Source: Nitrospirota bacterium (lineage in GTDB: Bacteria; Nitrospirota; UBA9217). From it: a DNA stretch of 64,000 nucleotides. Location of the stretch: assembly GCA_023229435.1 (NCBI GenBank), contig JALNZF010000014.1, positions 14,738 through 78,737 on the forward strand, in the 5' to 3' direction. Positions 8,901 through 19,200 of the stretch are shown in pieces. The stretch's first letter is position 1. The number at the start of each line of letters is the position of its first letter. The notes below the pieces were generated by a model. The model saw nothing but the letters and a program-made list of their open reading frames with translations. It was not told where the DNA came from and did no database searches. A program made the translations under genes and the position numbers.

Positions 8901-9701
8901 TCATTTTGCATTACGTGTCTTCCCCAGCTTCCACAGCATAAACAGAGAGAACCCGAACAGGAACACCGCGATGATCTGCGACGTGGAGACCACGCCTCCG
9001 AAGTACAGGCCGCGATCCGCATCCCCCCGGAAAAACTCCATGATGAACCGCAGGACCGAATAAAAGAGCGGGTAGAGCCAGAAGAGCTGGCCATCGAACT
9101 TTCTGTGCCGCCACAGGACCATCAGAATTCCGAAGATCAGGAACTCGCCTCCGGACTCCATAAGCTGGGTCGGGAAAAGCGACACCCCCAGGGGCGCAAG
9201 CGAGTGCGAATCATGGAAGGTTATGCAAACCGGACCGCTGCACAGGGATCCGTAACAGCATCCGGCGAAAAAACAGCCGAGCCTGCCGAATGCGTGTCCA
9301 AGAGCGATGTAAGGCGCCACGATGTCCGCGATCTTCCAGACCGGTAGTTTGTGCTTCCGCACGTACCAGATCCCGACAGGGACGGCGGCGATCAGACCTC
9401 CATAGAACACGAGCCCCCCCTTCCAGATCGCGAAGGCATCCAGCGGGTTCGCGGTGAATTCCCGCAGCGTTGTCAGTACATAAAGGGCCCGTGAGCCGAC
9501 AATGGCCGCGATAAGCAGGTAAACGCCCATGTCCATGATGCGGTCAGGATTGATACCCTCCTTCCTGGCACGCCGCGACGCCAGCAAAACAGCAAGGAGG
9601 AAGCCGATACCGATCATCAGGCCGTACATCCTGATCGGAATGGGGCCCAGCGTCCAGCTCCCGATCGTGATTCCGGGTATTTCGAACAGTATAGGGTGCA
9701 T
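8901..9701 (-). CDS. lgt: Prolipoprotein diacylglyceryl transferase
   Basis: A 266-residue inner-membrane enzyme with about seven hydrophobic segments. It transfers diacylglycerol from phosphatidylglycerol to the lipobox cysteine of preprolipoproteins. The family signature is intact: GHAFGRLGCFFAGCCYG with the essential His and Arg, and FPTQLMES and EFFRGD near the C-terminus. It follows lspA, so the two successive steps of lipoprotein maturation are encoded side by side. Several lipoproteins in this window would be its substrates. Confidence 0.95.
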   Translation of the reverse strand: MHPILFEIPGITIGSWTLGPIPIRMYGLMIGIGFLLAVLLASRRARKEGINPDRIMDMGVYLLIAAIVGSRALYVLTTLREFTANPLDAFAIWKGGLVFYGGLIAAVPVGIWYVRKHKLPVWKIADIVAPYIALGHAFGRLGCFFAGCCYGSLCSGPVCITFHDSHSLAPLGVSLFPTQLMESGGEFLIFGILMVLWRHRKFDGQLFWLYPLFYSVLRFIMEFFRGDADRGLYFGGVVSTSQIIAVFLFGFSLFMLWKLGKTRNAK

Positions 9702-9717
9702 GATGAGCCTTTCCTGC

Positions 9718-9763
9718 CCCTCACCTTAGTCCTCTCCCCGGCGGGGAGAGGGTGGGGAGAGGG
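9718..9763. repeat. Dispersed hairpin repeat, CCCCTCACCT...GGGGAGAGG family
   Basis: CCCCTCACCTTAGTCCTCTC is followed by a CCCCGGCGGGG core and GAGAGGGTGGGGAGAGGGGG. Other copies are seen near 3173, 35348, 38690, 39384 and 44396. It can fold as a long GC-rich hairpin. Confidence 0.8.
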
Positions 9764-9788
9764 GGATTCCGTAGGAATGTAACAATAA

Positions 9789-10289
9789 TTACTTCGTTTG
9801 GATTGGCGCTTGTGATTTGGCGCCTGCCCCGAACAGCATCTCGATCGCCAGCAGTACAACACCGAGCGTAATGGCCGAATCCGCCACGTTGAACGACGGC
9901 CAATAGTACGATTTCACGTACCACTGGATGAAGTCCACCACCTCACCGTACCTGATACGGTCGACCACATTGCCCATTGCCCCGCCCGCGATGAGCGAGA
10001 ACGCATACACCGTGAGCCGATCGCGTGTTTTCACGATGAGTGCGATGATCACCGCTATGGCAACGATCGTGACCGCGATGAAGAACGCGCTCCTCCAGAA
10101 CTCCGGCAGATTGGAAAGAATGCCGAAGGCCGCGCCCTTGTTGCGCACATGGGTGATATTAAAGAAGCCGGGAACAACGATGATAACGTCATGCAGCCGG
10201 ATGCGCGACTCCACGAGATACTTGGTAATCTGGTCCAGGACCAGCACGATGCCCACGATCGATCCTGCTTGGAGATATTTATTTTTCAT
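9789..10289 (-). CDS. lspA: Lipoprotein signal peptidase (signal peptidase II)
   Basis: A 166-residue protein with four membrane segments, an aspartic protease that removes signal peptides from diacylglyceryl-modified prolipoproteins. The conserved blocks are present: DQITKY near the N-terminus, HVRNKGAAFGIL, GNVVDRIRYGEVVDFI with the first catalytic Asp, and FNVADSAI with the second. It lies 80 bases downstream of ileS, the common ileS-lspA pairing. Confidence 0.95.
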   Translation of the reverse strand: MKNKYLQAGSIVGIVLVLDQITKYLVESRIRLHDVIIVVPGFFNITHVRNKGAAFGILSNLPEFWRSAFFIAVTIVAIAVIIALIVKTRDRLTVYAFSLIAGGAMGNVVDRIRYGEVVDFIQWYVKSYYWPSFNVADSAITLGVVLLAIEMLFGAGAKSQAPIQTK

Positions 10290-10369
10290 TCTGCCTCAAA
10301 TCTTTTCACCACTAAGGCACCAAGACTCGAAGGTGTTCTTAGTGTCTTCGTGTCTTTGTGGTAAAGTTA

Positions 10370-13153
10370 TTAGAGATTCCCCGCGCACCTTCCGCAGATC
10401 TCCGGATGTTCTTTCACGGACCCCACGGTCTTGCTGTACATCCAGCAGCGGCCGCACTTCACGCCCTCGGCCGGCCCGGCCGCGATCCTGAGCCCATTGA
10501 TCACCTCGCTCGCAACAGCGTCAGCCGGCGCGTCTGCTGACCGTGCCAGTGACACTGACGAAACGATGAAGATGAAGGCCAGGTCGTTTGTATACGCATT
10601 CAGAAGCCCGTACAGTTCCGGCGCCACATAGAGCGTCAAACCCGCGTCGAGCGAATGTCCGATCTTCTTGTCTCTGCGGAGCGCTTCGAGCACCTTCGCG
10701 GCCTCGCCGCGCACCGCGAGGATCTTAGTCCATCGCGCCTCAAGTTCGTCATCGATATACTTCTCTTCCACCCGGGGAAACTCCGCAAGGAACACGCTCG
10801 TCGTTTTTGCGCCCTCTTTCATGTAACCCCAGACCTCGTCCGCCGTGAACGACAGCACCGGCGCCATCATGCGGACCATCGCGGAGAGGACCGCATGCAT
10901 TACGGTCTGGCCTGACCGGCGTTGCAGCGATGACGTTTGAGCGGTATAGAGCCGGTCTTTCAGGATGTCGAGGTAGAACGCGCTCATGTCAACGGCGCAA
11001 AAGTTGTGCAGCGAGTGGAACACGACATGGAACTCGAATTCGTCGTAGGCCTTCTCCACGCGCTGGACCAGCTTCTGCAGCCGATGCAGTGCCCAGCGAT
11101 CGATCTCCACAAGGTCCTTGTCCGCGACCCGGTCCCTCTCGGGATCGAAGTCGGAGAGATTGCCGAGCAGATAGCGGCTGGTGTTCCTGATCCTGCGGTA
11201 GGCCTCCGCGAGATGGGTCAGGATCTCCGGAGAGATGCGGACATCGTCGCGATAGTCCGCTGCCGAGACCCAGAGCCGGAGCACCTCCGCCCCGTACTTG
11301 TCGATCACTTCCTGGGGCGCGACCACGTTCCCGGCCGACTTGCTCATCTTCTTGCCTGAGCCGTCAACGGTGAATCCGTGCGTCAGCACCGTCCGATAGG
11401 GCGCCATGCCGGTGGTTCCCACGGACGTGAGGAGCGATGACTGGAACCACCCCCGGTGCTGGTCGCTTCCTTCAAGATACAGGTCCGCGGGCCAGGAGAG
11501 TTCCGGCCGCTGCTTCAGTACCGCGGCATGGCTCACGCCCGAATCGAACCACACGTCGAGGATGTCCATCTCCTTCTCGAAGTCCTTTTTCCCGCACTTT
11601 TTGCATGAAATGCCGGGGGGCATCAGTGCGGCAGCCGGCCTGGTGAACCAGACATCAGCGCCTTCCTGTTCAACGATCGCGGCCACATGGTCGATGATCG
11701 TCCTGTCCAGGAGCAGTTGGCCGCAATCCTTGCAGGTGAATGCCGCGATGGACACACCCCACGCCCGCTGGCGCGAGATGCACCAGTCAGGCCGCTTCTC
11801 GACCATCGAAAGGAACCGGTCCTTGCCCCATCCCGGGACCCAGGTGACCTTGTGGACGTTCTCCACGGTCTTTTTGAGCAGGTCATTGTTCTTCATGGAG
11901 ATGAACCACTGCTCGGTGGCGCGGAAGATGACGGGGTGCTTGCATCGCCAGCAATGGGGATAGGAGTGGGATATTTTTTCCTCGGCAAGCAGCGCGTTCT
12001 TTTCTTTCAGGAGCGTGATGATGCCCTTGTTCGCCTTGTGCACGTGCTCGCCCGCGAACTGGCCGGCCTCTTTGGTGAATCTGGCTTTATGATCGACAGG
12101 CGCATACACTTCAAGACCGTACCGAATGCCGACCTCGTAGTCCTCCTGGCCGTGGCCCGGAGCGGTATGCACGACGCCGGTGCCCGCCTCGAGCGTGACA
12201 TGCTCTCCGAGGATGACCCGGGAATCCCGGTCTATGAACGGGTGGCGCGCCATGAGGCCTTCAAGCTTGCGGCCTTTGAACTTCTCGATGACCCGGTGCT
12301 CTTTCACCTCGAACTTCTGGAGGGACTGTGCGAGGAGCGCCTCGGCAACAATGATGACCGAGTCGGAACCGATGTCAACGGCAACGTAGTCGAACTCCGG
12401 ATGAAGCGCCACGGCAAGGTTCGAAACGAGCGTCCAGGGGGTGGTGGTCCAGATCACGACCGCGACGTTCTTTCCCGCGAGCACCGGGAATGCCTTTGCC
12501 GCGTCCGGCAGCGCGAATCTGACCGAGATGGATGGCGATTCGTGGTCCGCATACTCCACCTCCGCCTCGGCAAGAGCTGTCTCGCAGGACCCGCACCAGT
12601 ACACCGGCTTCTTCCCTTTATACACGCCTCCGGCGCCCACGAACTTGCCGAGCTCCCGCACGATCGCGGCCTCATAGGCATAGTTCATGGTGAGATAGGG
12701 ATTGTCCCAGTCGCCGAACACGCCAAGCCGTTTGAACTCTTCCCGCTGAATGTCGATGAACTTTCCGGCATACTCGCGGCAAAGCGTCCGTATCTCGGCC
12801 TTGCTCATCGTCTCCTTTTTCGGTCCGAGGTTCTTGAGCACCTGGTGCTCAATGGGAAGGCCGTGGCAGTCCCAGCCCGGTACATAGGGAGAGGAAAACC
12901 CCTGCATGGACTTGTACTTCACGATGATGTCCTTCAGGATCTTGTTCAGCGCGTGGCCGATGTGGATATGGCCGTTCGCGTAAGGCGGCCCGTCATGCAG
13001 AATGTAGGTCTTCTTTCCCTTGTTCCTCTCCTGGATCCGGCCATAGGTCCCCTGCTCTTTCCAGCGCAGTATCGTCCTCTGCTCCAGGTCCTTTAAATTG
13101 GCCTTCATGGGAAAGTCGGTCTTCGGTAAATTCAGCGTCGTCTTATAATCCAT
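10370..13153 (-). CDS. ileS: Isoleucyl-tRNA synthetase
   Basis: A class I synthetase of 927 residues. The HIGH motif is PPYANGHIHIGH at 56-67 and KMSKS is at 602-606. The editing domain shows TTTPWTL at 236-242 and GTGVVHTAPGHGQEDY at 324-339. The C-terminal zinc-binding module reads CGRCWMYSK...CGRCAGNL. This is a full-length bacterial-type enzyme that charges and proofreads tRNA-Ile. GAGG lies 8 bases before the ATG. No T-box is seen in the 200-base leader, which instead carries an imperfect inverted repeat. Confidence 0.97.
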   Translation of the reverse strand: MDYKTTLNLPKTDFPMKANLKDLEQRTILRWKEQGTYGRIQERNKGKKTYILHDGPPYANGHIHIGHALNKILKDIIVKYKSMQGFSSPYVPGWDCHGLPIEHQVLKNLGPKKETMSKAEIRTLCREYAGKFIDIQREEFKRLGVFGDWDNPYLTMNYAYEAAIVRELGKFVGAGGVYKGKKPVYWCGSCETALAEAEVEYADHESPSISVRFALPDAAKAFPVLAGKNVAVVIWTTTPWTLVSNLAVALHPEFDYVAVDIGSDSVIIVAEALLAQSLQKFEVKEHRVIEKFKGRKLEGLMARHPFIDRDSRVILGEHVTLEAGTGVVHTAPGHGQEDYEVGIRYGLEVYAPVDHKARFTKEAGQFAGEHVHKANKGIITLLKEKNALLAEEKISHSYPHCWRCKHPVIFRATEQWFISMKNNDLLKKTVENVHKVTWVPGWGKDRFLSMVEKRPDWCISRQRAWGVSIAAFTCKDCGQLLLDRTIIDHVAAIVEQEGADVWFTRPAAALMPPGISCKKCGKKDFEKEMDILDVWFDSGVSHAAVLKQRPELSWPADLYLEGSDQHRGWFQSSLLTSVGTTGMAPYRTVLTHGFTVDGSGKKMSKSAGNVVAPQEVIDKYGAEVLRLWVSAADYRDDVRISPEILTHLAEAYRRIRNTSRYLLGNLSDFDPERDRVADKDLVEIDRWALHRLQKLVQRVEKAYDEFEFHVVFHSLHNFCAVDMSAFYLDILKDRLYTAQTSSLQRRSGQTVMHAVLSAMVRMMAPVLSFTADEVWGYMKEGAKTTSVFLAEFPRVEEKYIDDELEARWTKILAVRGEAAKVLEALRRDKKIGHSLDAGLTLYVAPELYGLLNAYTNDLAFIFIVSSVSLARSADAPADAVASEVINGLRIAAGPAEGVKCGRCWMYSKTVGSVKEHPEICGRCAGNL

Positions 13154-13199
13154 TCAAGTTGCCTCTTCCATTCCGCAATTCACGGTCCGTAACAAATAT

Positions 13200-13285
13200 G
13201 ATCCGCAGATTTCGCTGATTAACGCAGATTTTTAAACCAGGACTGAGTCCTTAATCTGTGAAATCTGTGTAATCTGCGGATAAAG
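13200..13285. repeat. Inverted repeat ATCCGCAGATT...AATCTGCGGAT
   Basis: ATCCGCAGATTTCGCTGATT is mirrored by AATCTGTGAAATC and GTGTAATCTGCGGAT, an intergenic word-like palindrome. It lies between PBP1A and ileS. A similar CACTAAGGCACCAAGAC...GTGTCTTTGTGG palindrome lies at about 10305-10362. Confidence 0.75.
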
Positions 13286-13364
13286 ACTCTCGAGACTCCG
13301 TATTCCGAACTGGTTCGACTCATGCTCACCATCATGAGCGACAGTCGAATGATCCGAACTGTAG

Positions 13365-15842
13365 TCAGTCCGTTATCTCTTCAGGATTTATTTTTGTCAT
13401 CGTGGCCTCACTCGCAACACCCTGGTCCAGATCGAAGAAATTCGTCTTCGATTTTTTTACCGTATCCGCGTACTGCGTCGGTTCGGTCCCCCGGCGGAAG
13501 ACATCATGATAGACCTCCGCGGCGCCTTCACGCGCCAGGAGCCCGCTCTCGGGGTCGATCGTCACGAATACCACTTCGTCGGTCGCGATGAAATCCTCGG
13601 CGGAGTTGTCCTCGAGCGCCTTTGCCATGACTCTGATCCAGATCGGGAGCGCGGCGCGCGCGCCGGTCTCTTTGTCTCCGAGAGAGGCCTGAGCGTTATC
13701 ATATCCCACCCACACACCCGTGACGATGCTCGGAGCGTACCCCATGAACCAGGCATCCACATAATTGTTCGTGGTTCCGGTCTTGCCCGCCAGCGGCTTC
13801 CCGAGGACTTGCGCGCCCCTTCCCGTGCCCTCCTCCACCACGCTTTTGAGCAGGCTCGTGACGAGATAGGCCGTGGTACGGTCGATGGCCTCGACGGGCT
13901 GGGGTTCAAAGCTCTCGAGCACCGTGCCGCTGCCGTCAATGATGCTCTTGATGATGATGGGCCCGGTCCGTATCCCCTGGGATGCGAAGGTCGCGTACGC
14001 CGAGGTGAGCTCGAGGGGCGTCACCGCTGATGAGCCGAGGGCTGTTGTGTAATCGTAGCTGATCGGGCTCGTGATGCCGGCCTTCCGGGCGAAATCAATG
14101 GTCTTGTCCAGTCCGATCTTCTCGAGCAGGCCGACCGTAACGGCATTTCGCGAGAGGGCGAGCGCCGTCCGCAAACGCATGGGGCCGAGGAAACGTTCGT
14201 CGTAATTCGTCGGCTTCCACCCCTTCTTATCGTATTCATCCTTCTCGTGGATCACCGGCAGGTCCATAAGGATGGATGCCGGGGTGAACCCGCTCTCGAG
14301 CGCCGCGCCGTAGATAAAGGGCTTGAACGACGACCCGGGCTGGCGCTTCGCCTCCATGGCATGGTTGAATCCGCCTTCAACAAAGTCATAGCCGCCGACC
14401 AGGGCGCGCACGTATCCGGTGAACGGCTCGATCGATACGACCGCGCCCTCCACCAGCGGCGTCTGCTCCAGGAGGAACGAGGCAAGCTGTTTCTTCCTGT
14501 CGTAAGCCTTCAGGCGGACCTTGATGATGTCTCCGGGCTGAACGAGAGCGGCCGGTTTTTTGAACTCGTCGGGCGCGTCCTTTGTCTTCTTGTGAATGAT
14601 AAGCGCCCAGGCCATGTCGTCATGCGCGATGTAGCCCATCATACCGCGGCCCTTGACCGTGATCGAGGAATCGTCGACCGCGAGCACATGGGCATTGAAC
14701 GATTCTCCGGGCTTCACCATGACGTGGAGCGAGCTCCAATCGATCGGCGCGGACTTGAGCTGTTTGAACCCGAAGCGGCCGCGGAAGCCCTGCCGCTTGT
14801 CGAGCGCGCGGAGTCCCTCCTTGAGCGCGATGCCCGCGGTACGCTGAATGTCCATGTCAATGGAGGTGGTGACCTTGAGCCCTCCCTGGTAAAGCGTGTC
14901 AGGCCCGTATTTCTTCTCGATATATTTCCGGACATAATCGACGACGAACGGAGCGATCTCTTCCAGGGGCCTCAGGTTCTCAAGGTTGAGCGGCTGGTCA
15001 TAGATCTTTACGCTCTTCTCCTCGGTGAGATATCCCTCCGCCACCATTCGCTTCAGCACATGCTTCTGCCGGAGCTTGGTCAGGTCGATGTCGCTGTAAG
15101 GCGAAAAAGCCGAGGGAGACTTGGGGAGCCCTGCAAGGAGCGCCGCCTCCGCCTGGTTTACCTCCCAGATGTTCTTGCCGAAATAGGTCTTGGATGCCAT
15201 CTGCACGCCGTAGGCGCCGTGCCCAAAGTAGATCTTGTTCAGATAGAGTTCGAGGATCTCGTCCTTCGTCAGCTCCTTCTCGAGCCTGCGCGCCAGGATG
15301 ATCTCCTTGATCTTGCGCTTGAATTTCCGCTCCGGCGACAGGAACACCACCTTGGTGAGCTGCTGCGTGATGGTGCTGCCGCCCTGCGACACGCGGACCG
15401 CCATGATGTTCTTGAGCGCCGCCCTCAGAATACCGCGATAGTCTATGCCCGTGTGCTGGAAGAAGCGAGGGTCTTCGGTCGCCAGGAGCGCGTTCACCAT
15501 GTACTTCGGTATGCGCTTGAGGGGTACGTAGATGCCCTTCTCGATCTTGATCTGGCCCAGCACCCGGCCGTCCTCGGCAAGGATCGTCGTGCCCGGGCTT
15601 GGCTTGTAGTCCTTGAGCGACTCCACGGTCGGCAGACCGAACGAGAGAATGAAGAACAGGAACGCGACAAAGAGAACACCGGATACGAAAGCGATCCCCA
15701 GGAGCTTCAATGCCTTCCCGGGAGTAAGATGCTTGAGCCACGGCACCGCGATGGTGAACCAGAATATCTTGAACTGTTCCCAGGCGGATCGAGCCAGCTT
15801 GGTGACCGTTTCACGGGTCGTTTCCAACCATTTTTTCATCAT
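13365..15842 (-). CDS. mrcA: Penicillin-binding protein 1A (bifunctional class A PBP)
   Basis: About 825 residues. One N-terminal membrane anchor (about residues 45-67) precedes a GT51 glycosyltransferase domain with ATEDPRFFQHTGID and QGGSTITQQLTK. An OB-like linker follows, then a transpeptidase domain with SSFK (nucleophile near residue 504), SRN and KTGTT. It polymerises and crosslinks peptidoglycan at the outer face of the inner membrane. The reading frame opens earlier at 15944, but the ATG at 15842 (MMKKWLETT) has GAGGTT upstream and fits the family. It ends in a low-complexity charged tail. Confidence 0.94.
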   Translation of the reverse strand: MMKKWLETTRETVTKLARSAWEQFKIFWFTIAVPWLKHLTPGKALKLLGIAFVSGVLFVAFLFFILSFGLPTVESLKDYKPSPGTTILAEDGRVLGQIKIEKGIYVPLKRIPKYMVNALLATEDPRFFQHTGIDYRGILRAALKNIMAVRVSQGGSTITQQLTKVVFLSPERKFKRKIKEIILARRLEKELTKDEILELYLNKIYFGHGAYGVQMASKTYFGKNIWEVNQAEAALLAGLPKSPSAFSPYSDIDLTKLRQKHVLKRMVAEGYLTEEKSVKIYDQPLNLENLRPLEEIAPFVVDYVRKYIEKKYGPDTLYQGGLKVTTSIDMDIQRTAGIALKEGLRALDKRQGFRGRFGFKQLKSAPIDWSSLHVMVKPGESFNAHVLAVDDSSITVKGRGMMGYIAHDDMAWALIIHKKTKDAPDEFKKPAALVQPGDIIKVRLKAYDRKKQLASFLLEQTPLVEGAVVSIEPFTGYVRALVGGYDFVEGGFNHAMEAKRQPGSSFKPFIYGAALESGFTPASILMDLPVIHEKDEYDKKGWKPTNYDERFLGPMRLRTALALSRNAVTVGLLEKIGLDKTIDFARKAGITSPISYDYTTALGSSAVTPLELTSAYATFASQGIRTGPIIIKSIIDGSGTVLESFEPQPVEAIDRTTAYLVTSLLKSVVEEGTGRGAQVLGKPLAGKTGTTNNYVDAWFMGYAPSIVTGVWVGYDNAQASLGDKETGARAALPIWIRVMAKALEDNSAEDFIATDEVVFVTIDPESGLLAREGAAEVYHDVFRRGTEPTQYADTVKKSKTNFFDLDQGVASEATMTKINPEEITD

Positions 15843-16295
15843 ATGTATCGGCAACCTCAGGGTATTTCGCTCTTTTTGAGCAGTGCCGAAAATAATAACA
15901 TCCCGGAGGGATAAAATCAAACGAAAAGTGTGTTTGAGAGGCATTATCGTGTCATAAAAGATTCATTACGAAGAGAGTGACATTGACAATAATCAGATAG
16001 GGACCGCCCTGAGCGCGTTGAAAAGCCTGGCTTCATTGACAATATGCCGACTGTCTGATAAAATCAATGCATCAATAATCGGAACGATGCGGCAACCACT
16101 ATCCGATTTCCCCGGAAGCCCTTATCCGGGACCCGGGACCGTTGAAAACCGCTGGATTCCCGATGAACGCGTTCAGGAATGACGACACTATGCAATGTGA
16201 CGGTTAAAAACGTATCGCGGTTCAATTCCAAGCCATCTGAGCAGCACCCAATAATTACTATATCAACCGTTTACGACGAAAAGAGGCGCCCTTTC
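15843..16295. other. Divergent intergenic region with the sensor-kinase promoter
   Basis: This gap separates the divergent PBP1A and hybrid kinase genes. It contains a strong plus-strand promoter (16036-16064), a GC-rich palindrome TCCGGGACCCGGGA near 16127 and a short GAATGACGA repeat remnant. The predicted kinase leader is about 225 bases; I see no recognisable riboswitch in it. Confidence 0.5.
16036..16064 (+). promoter_or_regulatory. Predicted sigma70 promoter of the hybrid sensor kinase
   Basis: TTGACA (16036-16041), a 17-base spacer and TAAAAT (16059-16064), a near-consensus pair. Confidence 0.7.
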
Positions 16296-19200
16296 ATGGC
16301 ATCACGTCCCGGCTCCGACCATATGCGTTATAAGATGGTTCTCCTTTTCATCATGCTTGCGCTCTGCATAGTATCTGCGGGATATCTGTACTACCTCACC
16401 CAAAAAGAACATATTAAAAAAAGCATCCAGAACGAGTTGTCCGCCATTGCAGACCTCAAGGTCGATCAGATCACCACCTGGCGCAAGGAGCGTTTGGGAA
16501 ATGCCACGGTGATCTTCAAAAACACGTTTATAGCAGCGGCGGTCCGGAAGTTCCTGGAAACTCCCGAAGCACCCGGGCTCAAACAAGAGCTGCTTGACTG
16601 GATGAAGTCCCGCGCGGAGACCTATGACTATAAAAGCGTTTATCTCGTTGATGCCCAGGGGATCATCAGGATCTCAACAATAAAGGGTGACCGGCAATCG
16701 CAGTTGGACCCGCCGACAAGAAAAGCGCTTTCTGAAGCGTTTAACGCGAAACACGCGGTCCTCTCCGACATTCACAGCAAACCTGCCTCCACAGACATTC
16801 ATCTTGACCTCGTCGCCCCCTTCATTCTGCGCAAAGGATCTTCCGACGTCCTGATCGGAGCGATCGTATTCGACATAGACCCGCACTCATTTTTATACCC
16901 CTTAATCCAAACGTGGCAGGGTCAGAGCGAGACAGCGGAAACCGTTCTCTTGCGCCTTGAAGGACGGGATATACTTTTTCTCAATGACCTCCGCCATCGG
17001 GAACAAACCGCCCTCACGTTCAGGATTCCGCTCGACGAATCAAAGATGCGGGACATCGATGCCGCCCGGGCCGGGAATAAGGGCGTTGTCGAACAACGTG
17101 ACTACCGAGCTGTGCCGGTGCTTGCCACCCTGCGAGTTGTCCCCCAGACATCCTGGTTCCTGGTCGCCAAAATGGACCTCACGGAAATTTACGCGCCTAT
17201 CGTCACACAAGCCCGGCAGGTGACGTTCGCGAGCGTCCTCCTGATCGCGGCCACAAGCCTGGCCATCGTCTTCTGGTGGCGCAAAAAAATCACGGAGTAC
17301 GCCCGGAAGCAGTACGATGCGGAACTGGCGAGCAAAGTGCTGTCACAGAGATACGACTACCTGAGCAAATACGCGAATGACATAATCCTTCTCTGTGACC
17401 CGGAGGGGAAAATATTAGAAGCAAATGACCGGGCAATAGCGGCCTACGGCTATTCACGCGACGAACTGCTCCGGTTGCATATCAGGGACATTCGCTCTCC
17501 AGAAACATGGCCTGATATTACGGGACAGATGCAACAGGTGCGGGCGCAAAGCGGGATGATCTTTGAGACCGTACACCTGCGAAAAAACGGAGAGGCATTC
17601 CCGGTCGAGGTCAGTTCACGCCTTATCGACAGCGACGGAAAGATTTTATTTCAGAGCATCATCCGGGACATCACCGAGAGGAAACAGGCGGAAGTTGCCT
17701 TGATCAACGAAAAGAACAAGTCGCAAGCAATCATCGCGGCCATTGGCGACGGGATCAGCATCCAGGACTTGGATTTCAGGGTCATATACCAGAACCAGGT
17801 CGACAAAAACCTCCATGGCGATCATATCGGAGAATATTGCTACCAGGCCTATGAACAGAAAGACCAGACCTGTGATAACTGCGCACTGGCGGCATCATTC
17901 AAGGACGGCATGATCCATACAACGGAGAGAACGGTCCAGACCGCCAATGGGCCGCTCCATGTCGAAATAACGGTATCTCCGCTTAAGAACGAATCCGGGG
18001 AGATCGTTGCGGGGATCGAAGCGGTCAGGAATATAACGGGACGAAAACAGCTGGAAAATTCGCTGAGAGAGCGTAATGTCTTTATAGAAGCGGTCATGGA
18101 CAACCTGCCGATCGGACTTGGGGTGAACGATATCAAGAACGGCAAAGCGATCTATATGAACTCCGCCTTTGAAGAGATCTATGGCTGGCCGGATACGGTT
18201 CTGGTGAATGTAACGGAATTCTTCAGTCATGTGTATCCTGATCCTGTTCAGAGAAAAGCAATAAAGGAGAGAATAATCACTGATATCGCCACGGGCGATC
18301 CATCGCGTATGCGATGGGAAAACATGGAAATTACGACGATGACCGGAAAAAAGAAGCTTGTCAATGCCGTCAATATTCCCGTATTCGAGCAGAACATGAT
18401 GATCTCAACCGTTCAGGACGTCACCGCGCGCAAGCAATCGGAAAAGCGGCTCATCATGTTGAACGAGTGTCTTTTAAGTTTCGGTCCGAACCCGGATGAG
18501 AATATCAACCGGCTGGTTGCCTTGTGCGGGGAACAACTGGATGCCGCCTGCGCGATTTACTATCGTCTGGAAGGGGACACCTTATACGCGCTGGGGCAAT
18601 GGAATACGCCTCCGGATTTTGAACCCAGAGCTAAACCCGAAGGCCATTTTTGCTACGATATTATAAAAAAAGGAGGACAGGATGTGTGCGTGATCCGGGA
18701 CCTTCCGGCCACTTCCTACGCACAAACAGATCCGCACGTGAGCAGCTACGGATTAAAGACCTATATCGGCAAGGCCGTGTCCTTCGGCGGCGATTTCGTC
18801 GGTGCCCTCTGTACTGCCTATCAGATCGACCCCATGCTTTCCGATGTTGAGCTGAAATTTCTGGAAATAGTTGCATCCGCTGTCGGCGTCGAGGAAAGCC
18901 GCAAAGAGACGATCAGCGCCTTGCGGGAAAGTGAAAACCGCTACAAGCGGCTCGTCAGATCAGTGACCGATTATATCGTTACCATCGACGTTGAGAATGG
19001 GCGCGCCATCGCAACGTATCACAGCCCGGGGTGTGTAACCGTAACCGGCTACACCTCGAATGAATACAATGCAGACCCAGGCCTCTGGTACCGCATGATA
19101 TTCGATGGGGACAGGAATACCGTCATCGAACAGACGAACGCGGTCCTGTCCGGGGCGCCCGCCGCTCCCTTTGAGCACAGGATCATTCACAAGGACGGCT

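Noticed and set aside
13154..13364. Possible T-box leader of ileS
   Set aside because: No T-box sequence, specifier stem or antiterminator was found; the region is an inverted repeat.
14247..15914. 555-codon plus-strand frame opposite PBP1A
   Set aside because: A shadow frame in GC-rich coding DNA; the minus-strand PBP1A has all motifs. The same reasoning removes the 469-codon frame opposite ileS (11687-13096) and the 516-codon frame opposite rny (53835-55385).
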